Source: an uncultured Chlorobiaceae bacterium
GTDB taxonomy: Bacteria; Bacteroidota; Chlorobiia; Chlorobiales; Chlorobiaceae
Reading direction: 5' to 3'
DNA length: 6,359 nucleotides
NCBI GenBank assembly: GCA_903929845.1
Contig: CAIYWF010000130.1
Span: forward strand, 1 to 6,359
In this document: one piece after another, positions 1 to 6,239 of the stretch
Position numbering within the stretch: the first letter of the stretch is position 1
Layout of the letters: every line of letters begins with the position of its first letter
The notes under the pieces: generated by a model
The model's input: the letters and a program-made list of their open reading frames with translations, nothing else
The model's database searches: none
What the model was told of the DNA's origin: nothing
Position numbers and translations under genes: made by a program

Positions 1-102
1 AGGGGAAAAATACTGGTCATAATCCGTCAGCCACCCTGCAATCTGATGCATCTGGGTTGTCTGATTCATTGAGCCGCAAATAAATAAAATTTTTTTCTTC
101 AT
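1..102 (-). CDS. 5' end of an unrecognised gene (partial, first 34 codons)
   Basis: Only the first 34 codons are inside the window; the gene continues beyond position 1. It starts with ATG (100-102 on the minus strand) preceded by a purine-rich GGGAGG ribosome binding site about 1-7 bases upstream. The start overlaps the stop of the flippase-like gene in an ATGA junction (99-102), which suggests one transcript and translational coupling. The visible protein begins MKKKILFICGSMNQTTQMHQ. This is a basic N-terminus, then a hydrophobic beta-strand (ILFI) and a small-residue turn (CGS), the usual opening of a Rossmann-like or GT-B fold. A glycosyltransferase would fit beside a UPF0104 membrane protein, but the fragment is too short to assign a function. 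I am fairly sure the gene is real and unsure what it does. Confidence 0.78.
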   Translation of the reverse strand, partial: MKKKILFICGSMNQTTQMHQIAGWLTDYDQYFSP

Positions 103-1163
103 GCCCCTCCCTTACTGACTCCTTCAACATCACGCAGATGAACCCCTGAAAAAAACATAATGCCGTAACCGACAGCATACCAGATGACCTCTTTTAATCG
201 CCTCAACAACACAAATGCGCCTCCATATGCAAGAACATCAGGCATCCCGAGAGCCTGAAAAAATGCCATGTAACCAAGATCCTGTACTCCAAGTCCTGAA
301 GGAATAAAAAAGAATAAAGTACGGAGCATCATAAGAGCTATATCAATGGCAAGCACTTGCAAAAATGAGATTTCAATCCCTATGAGCCTCAATATAATAT
401 AACTCTCAATCGCAAGCGTGCTCCAGGCAACAAGATAGATAAACAGCACAGGAACCAGCCTTCCGGCAAAAGAACCTCTGTAACTCTTCAGCTCCTCATC
501 AGTATCAAGAAATCCTGATTCCTTTTCTAGCAACCACGTTTTTACTCTTTTGAACGGAACAAGCATCAAAAGTCTAAGAACATTTTGTGCTGCTTTTCCG
601 TTGAGCAGCAGCAAAAGAAAGAGCAAAAAAAGCAAAAAAACCACAACGCCAACTGTGACCATAAGATATCCAAGCCCTTCGAATCCAAGCATCCGGACAG
701 AAACCACCTGAAGCAGTGAAAAACCTGCTATAGAACCGATAATCGTATAAAGCCCTTGGGCCATGCCGAGCATAAGCTTGCGAACGGCGACGCTTGCCAC
801 GCCAGAAGGAAGTGGAATACCAATAAACCGACTGCAAAGAAAAGGACGAAGAGGTTCACCAATCGCCACTCCCGCAGGAAGCGTCATAGAAACTGTTTCG
901 GCTATACATTGTATTTTCAGAAGCTTGAAAAACGGTATCGTAATGATACTTCTGGGAAAGACCTTTGTCCATGCAAAGGTTTCGAGAAGATGAAGCGAAA
1001 AAAAAGGCAGAAGAATACATAGCGATGAAAAACCGATTGAGGAAATAAGTTCAACCGATCGCTGAAGGTCGAGTTTGCTAAAAAGATAAACAATCAGGAT
1101 AATGCCAAGACCGAGACCGACATAGCCCATCCATGAAAAACTTGATTTTTTCGTCATCTGCAT
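99..1163 (-). CDS. Flippase-like / lysylphosphatidylglycerol synthase TM-region family membrane protein (UPF0104, YbhN/AglD-like)
   Basis: This 354-residue protein is almost entirely hydrophobic, with about seven to eight membrane segments, at roughly residues 11-29, 44-67, 127-154, 162-188, 233-260, 264-287 and 311-340. Two family-like signatures are visible. One is a Pro/Gly loop followed by GEPLRP (residues 96-107), comparable to the P-G-x-x-GE-x-x-R motif. The other is FIPSGLGVQD (286-295), comparable to PgGiGvrE, followed by an RRLKE stretch near 321-325. The family includes the membrane half of MprF, YbhN and archaeal AglD. Members are thought to move or present lipid-linked substrates, but the substrate here cannot be read from sequence. 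Helix 162-188 is a low-complexity Phe/Leu run. ATG at 1163 is used; a second ATG two codons later (1157) is equally possible, and neither has a clear Shine-Dalgarno. It overlaps the next gene by 4 bases. Confidence 0.88.
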   Translation of the reverse strand: MQMTKKSSFSWMGYVGLGLGIILIVYLFSKLDLQRSVELISSIGFSSLCILLPFFSLHLLETFAWTKVFPRSIITIPFFKLLKIQCIAETVSMTLPAGVAIGEPLRPFLCSRFIGIPLPSGVASVAVRKLMLGMAQGLYTIIGSIAGFSLLQVVSVRMLGFEGLGYLMVTVGVVVFLLFLLFLLLLLNGKAAQNVLRLLMLVPFKRVKTWLLEKESGFLDTDEELKSYRGSFAGRLVPVLFIYLVAWSTLAIESYIILRLIGIEISFLQVLAIDIALMMLRTLFFFIPSGLGVQDLGYMAFFQALGMPDVLAYGGAFVLLRRLKEVIWYAVGYGIMFFSGVHLRDVEGVSKGGA

Positions 1164-1338
1164 GAATAATCAGGAAACAAGGCTAAAAAAATGCTTAAAA
1201 CTCATTATCACAATTTGCAAAGATAAGAATGTATCGTTAAATATTTATTGAATCATTATAAGTGCCGTAACACCCTCACTGGAGTATAGACTGCTCTCCC
1301 CGTTAAGGTTCTTGATCACAAGAAAAAACCTTTTGCTG
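1164..1338. promoter_or_regulatory. Divergent spacer holding the promoters of the flippase-like and acyl-CoA synthetase genes
   Basis: The two flanking genes point away from each other, so both promoters are expected here. The DNA is AT-rich at 1164-1260 and more GC-rich towards 1311. One possible plus-strand sigma-70-like pair is TTGCAA (1215-1220) and TAAATA (1238-1243) with a 17-base gap, but the -10 match is poor. No convincing operator or riboswitch is visible. The plus-strand reading frame of the ligase is open from 1252, so the boundary with that gene depends on the start chosen. That promoters lie here is an inference from gene orientation; the exact boxes are not established. Confidence 0.4.
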
Positions 1339-3090
1339 ATGGGACTTATTAATCCTGACTTTCAGACACTGCCGGAACTTTTCTCATCAGTTTTCAACCG
1401 TTACAGGGAAGATGATTCGAAATTTCCTTTTGCAAGAAAAATTAATGGCGTCTATGAAACAATTTCGTATCGTTCGTTTGAAGAGGATGTGCACTCTTTC
1501 GAGGCATTTCTAAAACAAAACGGTGTGAAGGCAAAAGACCGGGTCGCCATTCTGTCGGAAAACAGACCGGGATGGTATCTGGCCGATATGGCTATTTTAA
1601 ATCTTGGAGCCATAAATGTACCTCTCTATCCCTCATTACCATCCAACCAGATCGAATACATTCTCAACAACTGCGGCACAAAAGCCATCATTGTGTCAAA
1701 CATGCTTCAGCTTGGCAAAATTCTTTCGATATGGCAAAACCTTCCGGAATTAACGGTTATCGTTGTCATGAACCGACTCGAGGAATCTATTGAAGATGTT
1801 CATGACCTGAGCAAGGCAAAGGCAACTGGTAAAATTATTCTTGAAAAAACACCATGGTTTCTTGAACAAACACCTGTAGAACCTGACGATGTTGCCACCA
1901 TCATCTATACATCTGGAACGACCGGACTGCCAAAAGGGGTAATGCTTACACACCGGAATATTTGTGAAAACGTCAAATCCTGTTCCTTTGTTATTCGTCT
2001 CGATGATTCTGACTGTGGCCTCTCTTTTCTGCCTCTCTCACACGCATACGAACGGACTGGAGGTTATTACCTGCTCTTCTTATGCGGAGCGACCATTTAT
2101 CTGGCAGAAAGCATTGAAACGATCTCATTGAACATGACAGAAGCACGGCCAACAATCATCTTTACTGTTCCCAGACTGTTTGACCGCATCAAGATGAGTA
2201 TACTCAAGCAGATTTCAACCGAAATCGCCATAAAACAGAAAATATTTTACTGGGCGTTAATAACTGGAGAACAGTATCACCGCGAGATTGACAAGAAAGG
2301 ATGTGCGTCAAAACTTCTTTCCCTGCAGCATGCAATGGCCAAAAAACTGGTCTACAACAAAATTAAAAGCAAGCTCGGAGGAAGACTACGCTATTTTGTT
2401 TCAGGTGGCGCTGCTTTGCCGCAAAAGATTGGCGAGTTTTTCCAAGCGCTTGATATCAACATCCTTGAGGGATTCGGACTGACAGAAACCTCACCAGTCA
2501 CCCATGTCAATCGCCCTGAAAGGATAAAGTACGGTACCGTAGGACGACCGGTAAACAACGTCGAGGTCAAAATTGCTCCAGATGGTGAAATACTGCTCAA
2601 AGGGCCGAACATAATGAAGGGATACTGGAATGACGAAGAGTCCACACTGGAAGTTATCAAGGATGGATGGTTTTACTCAGGCGACATTGGAGTAATTGAC
2701 AAGGATGGCTATTTGAAAATAACCGGTCGAAAAAAACATATCATTGTCACCTCGGGTGGGAAAAATATTGCACCGGTACCTATCGAAAACCTTATTTCTG
2801 ATAGTCCTTATATTGAACATGTCATTGTGATCGGTGAAAAACGCCCATTTCTGGTCGCACTTATAGTACCAAACTTCAGTAAACTCAGGGAGTTTGCCAC
2901 TGCAGAAGGTATCATGGCGGGCACAAGCAAAGAGTTGATAGAAAATAAAAATGTCCAGCAAATTTATGAAAAACTCTTGCGCACTGTTTCACGGCAGCTT
3001 GCAACCCATGAAAAAGTTCGCAAGTTTCTGTTGATTGAAACCCCATTCACCATTGAAAACGGTCAAGTAACCCCGACTATGAAACTCTAG
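1339..3090 (+). CDS. Long-chain acyl-CoA synthetase (AMP-forming fatty acid:CoA ligase, FadD15-like), C-terminally shortened by an amber stop
   Basis: This ANL-superfamily enzyme activates fatty acids with ATP to acyl-AMP and then acyl-CoA. Counting from ATG 1339 (583 residues), the signatures are the phosphate loop YTSGTTGLPKG (190-200), EGFGLTETSP (377-386), GWFYSGDIG (443-451) and the hinge region GYLKITGRKKHIIVTSGGKN (457-476). The A10 catalytic-lysine segment TPTMK ends at residue 582. The protein stops one residue later at TAG, whereas family members continue about 20 residues (K-x-KR-x-V...Y...I-x-x-LY). That tail is encoded in frame after the stop. Start: the frame is open from 1252. 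ATG 1339 is the first ATG and sits just before the conserved TLPELF region. A TTG at 1312 with AAGG only 3 bases upstream would add nine residues and cannot be excluded. Its role could be recycling of fatty acids or supplying acyl-CoA for lipids. Confidence 0.9.
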   Translation: MGLINPDFQTLPELFSSVFNRYREDDSKFPFARKINGVYETISYRSFEEDVHSFEAFLKQNGVKAKDRVAILSENRPGWYLADMAILNLGAINVPLYPSLPSNQIEYILNNCGTKAIIVSNMLQLGKILSIWQNLPELTVIVVMNRLEESIEDVHDLSKAKATGKIILEKTPWFLEQTPVEPDDVATIIYTSGTTGLPKGVMLTHRNICENVKSCSFVIRLDDSDCGLSFLPLSHAYERTGGYYLLFLCGATIYLAESIETISLNMTEARPTIIFTVPRLFDRIKMSILKQISTEIAIKQKIFYWALITGEQYHREIDKKGCASKLLSLQHAMAKKLVYNKIKSKLGGRLRYFVSGGAALPQKIGEFFQALDINILEGFGLTETSPVTHVNRPERIKYGTVGRPVNNVEVKIAPDGEILLKGPNIMKGYWNDEESTLEVIKDGWFYSGDIGVIDKDGYLKITGRKKHIIVTSGGKNIAPVPIENLISDSPYIEHVIVIGEKRPFLVALIVPNFSKLREFATAEGIMAGTSKELIENKNVQQIYEKLLRTVSRQLATHEKVRKFLLIETPFTIENGQVTPTMKL

Positions 3091-3171
3091 CGAGATGTAA
3101 TTACAACAATCTACGCCTCCGAAATAGATAAGTTGTATAATACACTTAACATGGTCTATAATACGGAGTAA
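3091..3171 (+). other. In-frame continuation of the acyl-CoA synthetase behind its TAG codon
   Basis: Reading on in the same frame after TAG 3088-3090 gives 26 codons before TAA at 3169-3171, beginning RDVITTIYASEIDKLY. With the preceding TPTMKL this matches the usual family ending TPTLKxKRxxV...Y...I..LY, with the amber codon in the place of the second lysine (AAG to TAG would be one base change). It is therefore former or still-used coding sequence rather than random spacer. If read through, the protein would be about 610 residues from ATG 1339, near the usual ~600 for this family. Two copies of TATAATAC (3136-3143, 3157-3164) fall on Tyr-Asn-Thr codons in this stretch. Confidence 0.6.
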
Positions 3172-3219
3172 ACTGAATAATAGTGCTTATATGTGCGAAG
3201 CCTAAATCAGAGTTCTCGA

Positions 3220-4044
3220 TTACCCTTTTATTTTTAGCATAGGTCGAACGCCAAGATTAGCACTGTCTTGACGTTCAACAAGCCCTTCATGGATGAGATC
3301 GGTGATGATGTCATCAAGATTCCAGGGGCAGTCGGCATATTTCTCTTCAATTTCTTCAAGGTACATAACTTCTGATTGCACGAGCTCTTTAATAAGCCTG
3401 CCCCGGTACCACCGTTTTGAGCCCTGAAACTTCGACTGCCTGCTTAGAGGCCGAATCCCCGTACTTTTGCTGGTAAGCACAAGAGCCCCGTAATCCATCA
3501 AGGCATTATGCCAGTCTCGGCTTTGTCCGGAAGGAAGCACCGCGTCAGCAATCCGTTGCAATTCAAACGCCGAAATATCTTTAGGCAACCCGAATTCATG
3601 GATAATAATTCTGCGAATATTGGTGTCGACCGCTGCCATGTCAAGATTATCTGCAAATACAGGAATAGAACGACAGGTGTACTCCCCTATGCCAGGAAGC
3701 TTTTTCAGGAGTTCGGGCTGTGATGGGACGATTCCTCCATAACACTCTGCAATGATGGAAGCACACCGATGCAGGCGCACTGCCCTTGAGTTGTAACCCA
3801 ACCCACTCCAAAAAGAGAGTACCTCTCTGAGCGGAGCTGATGCCAGATGAAGTGAATCGGGAAAATGGTCCAACCATGCATTAAACCTTGGAACCACTCT
3901 TTCGGCTTGCGTCTGCTGTAACATGATTTCGCTTATCAGAACAGCATATCGATCAGTCGTCTCACGCCAAGGAAAACTTCTGCGGTTCAGCCGGTAAAAA
4001 TCAAAAATCTTTTGACGAAAGAGCTCTGTTTCATGAGTATTCAC
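3220..4044 (-). CDS. MutY-like HhH-GPD DNA glycosylase lacking the Fe-S cluster, with winged-helix-like C-terminus
   Basis: This 274-residue base excision repair enzyme is closest to A/G-specific adenine glycosylase. Visible features are the MutY motif SEIMLQQTQ with the catalytic-type Glu39, the helix-hairpin-helix LPGIGEYTCRSI (116-127) with Tyr122 at the position that is Ser in E. coli MutY and Lys in Nth, and the GPD aspartate Asp140 in VDTNIRR. The four-cysteine 4Fe-4S loop expected just after MDYGALV (183-189) is absent. In its place is a TGIRPLSRQSKFQGSKRWYRGR stretch (195-216) without cysteine. The tail from about 214 to the end looks like a winged helix (IKELVQSEVMYLEEIEEKY, then LDDIITDLIHEGLVER) and not the NUDIX-like 8-oxoguanine domain of MutY. 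It starts at GTG 4044 with GGGGA about 9 bases upstream; no in-frame ATG lies upstream before a stop. It converges on the ligase gene. Its substrate cannot be fixed from sequence. Confidence 0.88.
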   Translation of the reverse strand: MNTHETELFRQKIFDFYRLNRRSFPWRETTDRYAVLISEIMLQQTQAERVVPRFNAWLDHFPDSLHLASAPLREVLSFWSGLGYNSRAVRLHRCASIIAECYGGIVPSQPELLKKLPGIGEYTCRSIPVFADNLDMAAVDTNIRRIIIHEFGLPKDISAFELQRIADAVLPSGQSRDWHNALMDYGALVLTSKSTGIRPLSRQSKFQGSKRWYRGRLIKELVQSEVMYLEEIEEKYADCPWNLDDIITDLIHEGLVERQDSANLGVRPMLKIKG

Positions 4045-4103
4045 AGCTTTTGTCCCCCATGAGTAATGAGCTTCATATTACAGGACATAATAAACAAAGA
4101 AGG

Positions 4104-4122
4104 CGCAATCTCTCCTATTGCG
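4104..4122. repeat. Short inverted repeat upstream of the glycosylase gene
   Basis: CGCAAT (4104-4109) and ATTGCG (4117-4122) form a perfect 6-bp stem with a 7-base loop. On the minus strand it is followed by the T-rich CCTTCTTTGTTT. It lies between the rplS terminator and the glycosylase start. It could be a secondary weak terminator, an operator for the glycosylase, or chance. Confidence 0.3.
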
Positions 4123-4141
4123 ACTTCACGAAGGAATACAG

Positions 4142-4177
4142 AAAAACCCGGCTGTGAATTAATGGAAGCCGGGTTTT
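4142..4177 (-). terminator. Intrinsic terminator of the rpsP-rimM-trmD-rplS operon
   Basis: A perfect 10-bp inverted repeat, AAAACCCGGC (4143-4152) and GCCGGGTTTT (4168-4177), encloses a 15-base loop. On the minus strand the hairpin runs into five T, as expected of a Rho-independent terminator. It begins 10 bases after the rplS stop and separates the operon from the downstream glycosylase gene. A T-run of four on the plus strand could make it weakly bidirectional. Confidence 0.88.
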
Positions 4178-4186
4178 CCAAAAAAA

Positions 4187-4549
4187 TCAGATCTTCTCAA
4201 CTATCTTGCGTTCCTTGACTTTCAAGGCTGCCTTGCCGGTACGTTTGCGCAAGTAGAAAAGTTTTGCCCTTCTGGCCTTGCCGTGTTTCACAACTGTAAC
4301 ACTTTCAATGTTTGGTGAGTTGACCGGAATGATCCTCTCAACACCGACACCATGAGAAATTTTACGAACAGTGATGGTCTTGTTCCCACCGGCTCCCCTG
4401 TCGCTGATAACAACACCCTCGAAAGCCTGAAGCCTCTCCTTTTCACCCTCAATAACCTTCAACTGAATCTTGACGGTATCACCTGGCCGGATTTCTGGAA
4501 AATCGGTAACAGCCTGGGTTGCTTCAACTAACTTGATTAACTGATCCAT
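4187..4549 (-). CDS. rplS: 50S ribosomal protein L19
   Basis: L19 binds 23S rRNA near the 30S-50S interface and forms intersubunit bridges. The 120 residues match the usual bacterial length (115 in E. coli) and the full family pattern. RPGDTVKIQLKVIEGEKER lies at about 21-39, QAFEGVVISDRGAGGNKTITV at 41-61 and ISHGVGVERIIPVNSPNIES at 64-83. The highly conserved RRAKLFYLRKRTGKAA end segment follows at about 93-108. ATG 4549 gives the standard MDQLIKLVE opening. The start is 48 bases after trmD, and the sequence just before it (AAGTTGTTGTC) has no Shine-Dalgarno; the nearest purine-rich block (GAAGGA) is some 30 bases upstream. It is the last gene of the operon and is followed by the strong terminator. 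Confidence 0.98.
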   Translation of the reverse strand: MDQLIKLVEATQAVTDFPEIRPGDTVKIQLKVIEGEKERLQAFEGVVISDRGAGGNKTITVRKISHGVGVERIIPVNSPNIESVTVVKHGKARRAKLFYLRKRTGKAALKVKERKIVEKI

Positions 4550-4597
4550 GACAACAACTTATTTACGTTATTTTTTCTTATATCCTTCTAATTCAAC

Positions 4598-5281
4598 TCA
4601 ATCAAGCAGATCCGGCCTCCGTTGTCTTGTTCGTTCAAGAGCATTTTCATGACGCCACTGCTCAATCTTTCCATGATTACCCGTCAAGAGCACTTCGGGA
4701 ACCTTCATCCCCCTGAATTCTGCTGGCCGAGTGTAATAGACAGAGTCAAGGATCCCTGCCTGAAAAGAATCGGTCAAAGCCGATTCACTATCGCCAAGAA
4801 CACCTGGTATAACCCTGATAAGCGCATCCATAAGAAGGAGTGCAGGTATCTCTCCCCCTGAAACAACAACATCGCCAATGGAAATCTCCATGGTAACCAG
4901 ATTCTGCCTGATCCGTTCATCAATGGCCTTGTAATGCCCACAGAGAATAATCAAATTACGCATCATCGAAAGCCTGTTTGCCATAGACTGCTCAAACAAC
5001 ATTCCATCCGGCGAAAGAAAAATCACCGCATCGTACACTCTTTCTGCCTGCAACGCTTCTATACAGGAAAAGACTGGCTCTGGACGGAGAACCATACCAG
5101 CACCACCACCAAAAGGCGAATCATCGACCTGTTTATACCTGCCCAATCCGTAATCATGCAAGTTGTGAATGTAAATTTCCGCATGGTTTTTTTTTCGTGA
5201 AATGCTTAACAGTCCATTGTTGAGCGGAGAATCAAAAAAACCTGGAATGACGGAAATAACATCAATCCTTATTGCATCCAT
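4598..5281 (-). CDS. trmD: tRNA (guanine-37-N1)-methyltransferase
   Basis: TrmD is a SPOUT-class, SAM-dependent enzyme that methylates G37 next to the anticodon and so prevents +1 frameshifting. Visible landmarks are DDSPFGGGAGMVLRPEP (53-69), the trefoil-knot SAM site LCGHYKAIDER (113-123) and EISIGDVVVSGGE (132-144). After these come IRVIPGVLG (155-163, with the Arg matching E. coli R154) and LDSVYYTRP (178-186), whose Asp179 corresponds to catalytic Asp169. At 227 residues it is shorter than E. coli TrmD (255), losing part of the C-terminal tail, but all core elements are present and it ends cleanly in RRPDLLD. It starts at ATG 5281, 18 bases after rimM. There is no Shine-Dalgarno; instead the transcript carries an ACCUCC-like block just before the start. 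Confidence 0.97.
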   Translation of the reverse strand: MDAIRIDVISVIPGFFDSPLNNGLLSISRKKNHAEIYIHNLHDYGLGRYKQVDDSPFGGGAGMVLRPEPVFSCIEALQAERVYDAVIFLSPDGMLFEQSMANRLSMMRNLIILCGHYKAIDERIRQNLVTMEISIGDVVVSGGEIPALLLMDALIRVIPGVLGDSESALTDSFQAGILDSVYYTRPAEFRGMKVPEVLLTGNHGKIEQWRHENALERTRQRRPDLLD

Positions 5282-5285
5282 GGGC

Positions 5286-5291
5286 GGAGGT
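5286..5291 (-). promoter_or_regulatory. Anti-Shine-Dalgarno-like ACCTCC immediately before the trmD start
   Basis: The minus-strand sequence leading into the trmD ATG is GTACCTCCGCCC. ACCTCC is the core of the 16S rRNA 3' end and would not bind it. It can pair with GGAGG/GAGGT-type sites in the same transcript, such as the GGTGAGG before rimM. In E. coli, TrmD and RimM are made far less than S16 and L19 from the same operon by translational control. A similar role here is inference. Confidence 0.3.
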
Positions 5292-5299
5292 ACAACTAT

Positions 5300-5803
5300 T
5301 TATAGAAATTCATCAAATCTTGGTATGATAATATACTTTTCACCAAGATTGAACTCTTCAACAAACTCATCTATGGCTGGCAGTAGAATCTTTTTACCGT
5401 CGACCTGAACCTCGTATACTTCATGTGCAGGCATCCTGATGACATTGGTAAGAATGCCGACCTCCCTTCGATGGCGATCCAAAACCTTCATTCCAATAAT
5501 CTCATGAAGATAGGCGCGATTGTCCGGCTGTGGCAAAAGCTGATCTTCTTCAACAAACAATTGCCAACCTGTAAAAGCTTCAGCTTTTTCTATATTATCA
5601 ATCCCTTCAAAGAACAACCATGCAAATCCTCCGGCAAGAGCAGCTTTTTTTACCTTTAATCGCTCAACCGAATCGACAGACTTTCCAGCATAATACTCAT
5701 GGCGAGAAAGAAAACTTTCAGGGAAATCCGTAATAATCTCCACTTTTACCTCACCCTTCAACCCTTTTGGCTTGAGAATGATCCCTGTCAAATAGAGCTC
5801 CAC
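5300..5803 (-). CDS. rimM: 16S rRNA processing / 30S maturation factor RimM
   Basis: RimM binds S19 and helps fold the 30S head during assembly. The 167 residues match the family's usual size. The N-terminal beta-barrel domain (about 1-88) opens with LTGIILKPKGLKGEVKVEIITDFPESF, the standard G-I-x-K-x-x-GLKGE-x-KV...TD-P-x-x-F signature. The C-terminal PRC-barrel domain (about 96-167) has YLHEIIGMKV, VGILTNVI...HEVYEV and KKILLPAIDEFVEEFNLGEKYI. It starts at GTG 5803, preceded by GGTGAGG with a 5-base spacer, a good Shine-Dalgarno and one of the few in this window. An ATG 14 bases upstream is out of frame. It sits 23 bases after rpsP and 18 before trmD, so it is clearly in the same transcript. 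Confidence 0.96.
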   Translation of the reverse strand: MELYLTGIILKPKGLKGEVKVEIITDFPESFLSRHEYYAGKSVDSVERLKVKKAALAGGFAWLFFEGIDNIEKAEAFTGWQLFVEEDQLLPQPDNRAYLHEIIGMKVLDRHRREVGILTNVIRMPAHEVYEVQVDGKKILLPAIDEFVEEFNLGEKYIIIPRFDEFL

Positions 5804-5826
5804 CCTGACCTCACCATAAAAGATGA

Positions 5827-6237
5827 TTACGCCTCTCCACCAGTAGCGGCTTTTGCTTCTGCCTCTTTTTTAGCGCTTCGGCGATGGGACTTCAGTGCAA
5901 GTCTTTTCTGACGCCTTACATTCTGGTGCTCCTGCCACTTTTCCATCTCTGCTGAAATTTCCGCCTCGCTGCGCCCCATACTTTTGAGCCTCAGTTCGTA
6001 CAGTAATCCAGTTGTACGAATGAGACTGTTCACGGTTGCTGTTGGCTGTGCGCCAGTCTGCATCCAGTAAACAATACGGTCTTTTTTTATAGTGACAGAA
6101 TGCGGTTTGGCCGTCGGCTGATAATGGCCGACAACTTCAAGAAATTTGCCGTCCCTTGGTGAGCGCGCATCAGCGACGACAATCTGGTATACCGGCAATT
6201 TTTTTCTTCCTGCTCTTTTAAGTCTGATCTTTACCAA
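5827..6237 (-). CDS. rpsP: 30S ribosomal protein S16 with C-terminal extension
   Basis: S16 is a primary-type 30S assembly protein that binds the 5' domain of 16S rRNA. Residues 1-80 carry the whole family pattern: MVKIRLKRAGRKKLPVYQIV, ADARSPRDGKFLEVVGHYQP (22-41) and W58 with TGAQPT (61-66), followed by VNSLIRTTGLL (69-79). Bacterial S16 is typically about 80-90 residues; here a further ~56 residues follow, Arg/Lys- then Ala/Glu-rich, probably helical and then disordered, ending ATGGEA. The start is TTG at 6237. It gives the canonical MVKIRL N-terminus, and the frame is closed by a TAA six codons upstream with no ATG between, so TTG is well supported. No Shine-Dalgarno precedes it; a 14-base palindrome occupies that position. 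It is the first visible gene of rpsP-rimM-trmD-rplS. Confidence 0.97.
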   Translation of the reverse strand: MVKIRLKRAGRKKLPVYQIVVADARSPRDGKFLEVVGHYQPTAKPHSVTIKKDRIVYWMQTGAQPTATVNSLIRTTGLLYELRLKSMGRSEAEISAEMEKWQEHQNVRRQKRLALKSHRRSAKKEAEAKAATGGEA

Positions 6238-6239
6238 GG

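Noticed and set aside
598..645. Two T7 runs on the coding strand of the flippase-like gene, resembling slippery or phase-variable tracts
   Set aside because: They encode a Phe/Leu-rich membrane helix in the intact frame, and the codons alone explain the runs; there is no sign of a useful shifted frame.
756..1022. Plus-strand open frames opposite the flippase-like gene
   Set aside because: They are shadows of a well-supported minus-strand gene: no family resemblance, unusual composition and no ribosome binding site.
1281..1299. GGAG...CTCC imperfect inverted repeat in the divergent spacer
   Set aside because: Only four base pairs with an 11-base loop; expected by chance.
3136..3164. Two perfect TATAAT boxes (TATAATAC twice, 21 bases apart) pointing right
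   Set aside because: They coincide with Tyr-Asn-Thr codons in the former tail of the ligase, have no plausible -35 box, and no plus-strand gene follows.
3202..3230. Possible hairpin AATC...GATT followed by T-rich DNA between the convergent genes, considered as a terminator
   Set aside because: The stem is broken by mismatches, the inner stem leaves a two-base loop, and it has little GC; too weak to call.
5286..5290. GGAGG on the plus strand, considered as a ribosome binding site for a plus-strand gene
   Set aside because: No plausible plus-strand coding region follows; it is the complement of the ACCTCC block ahead of trmD.
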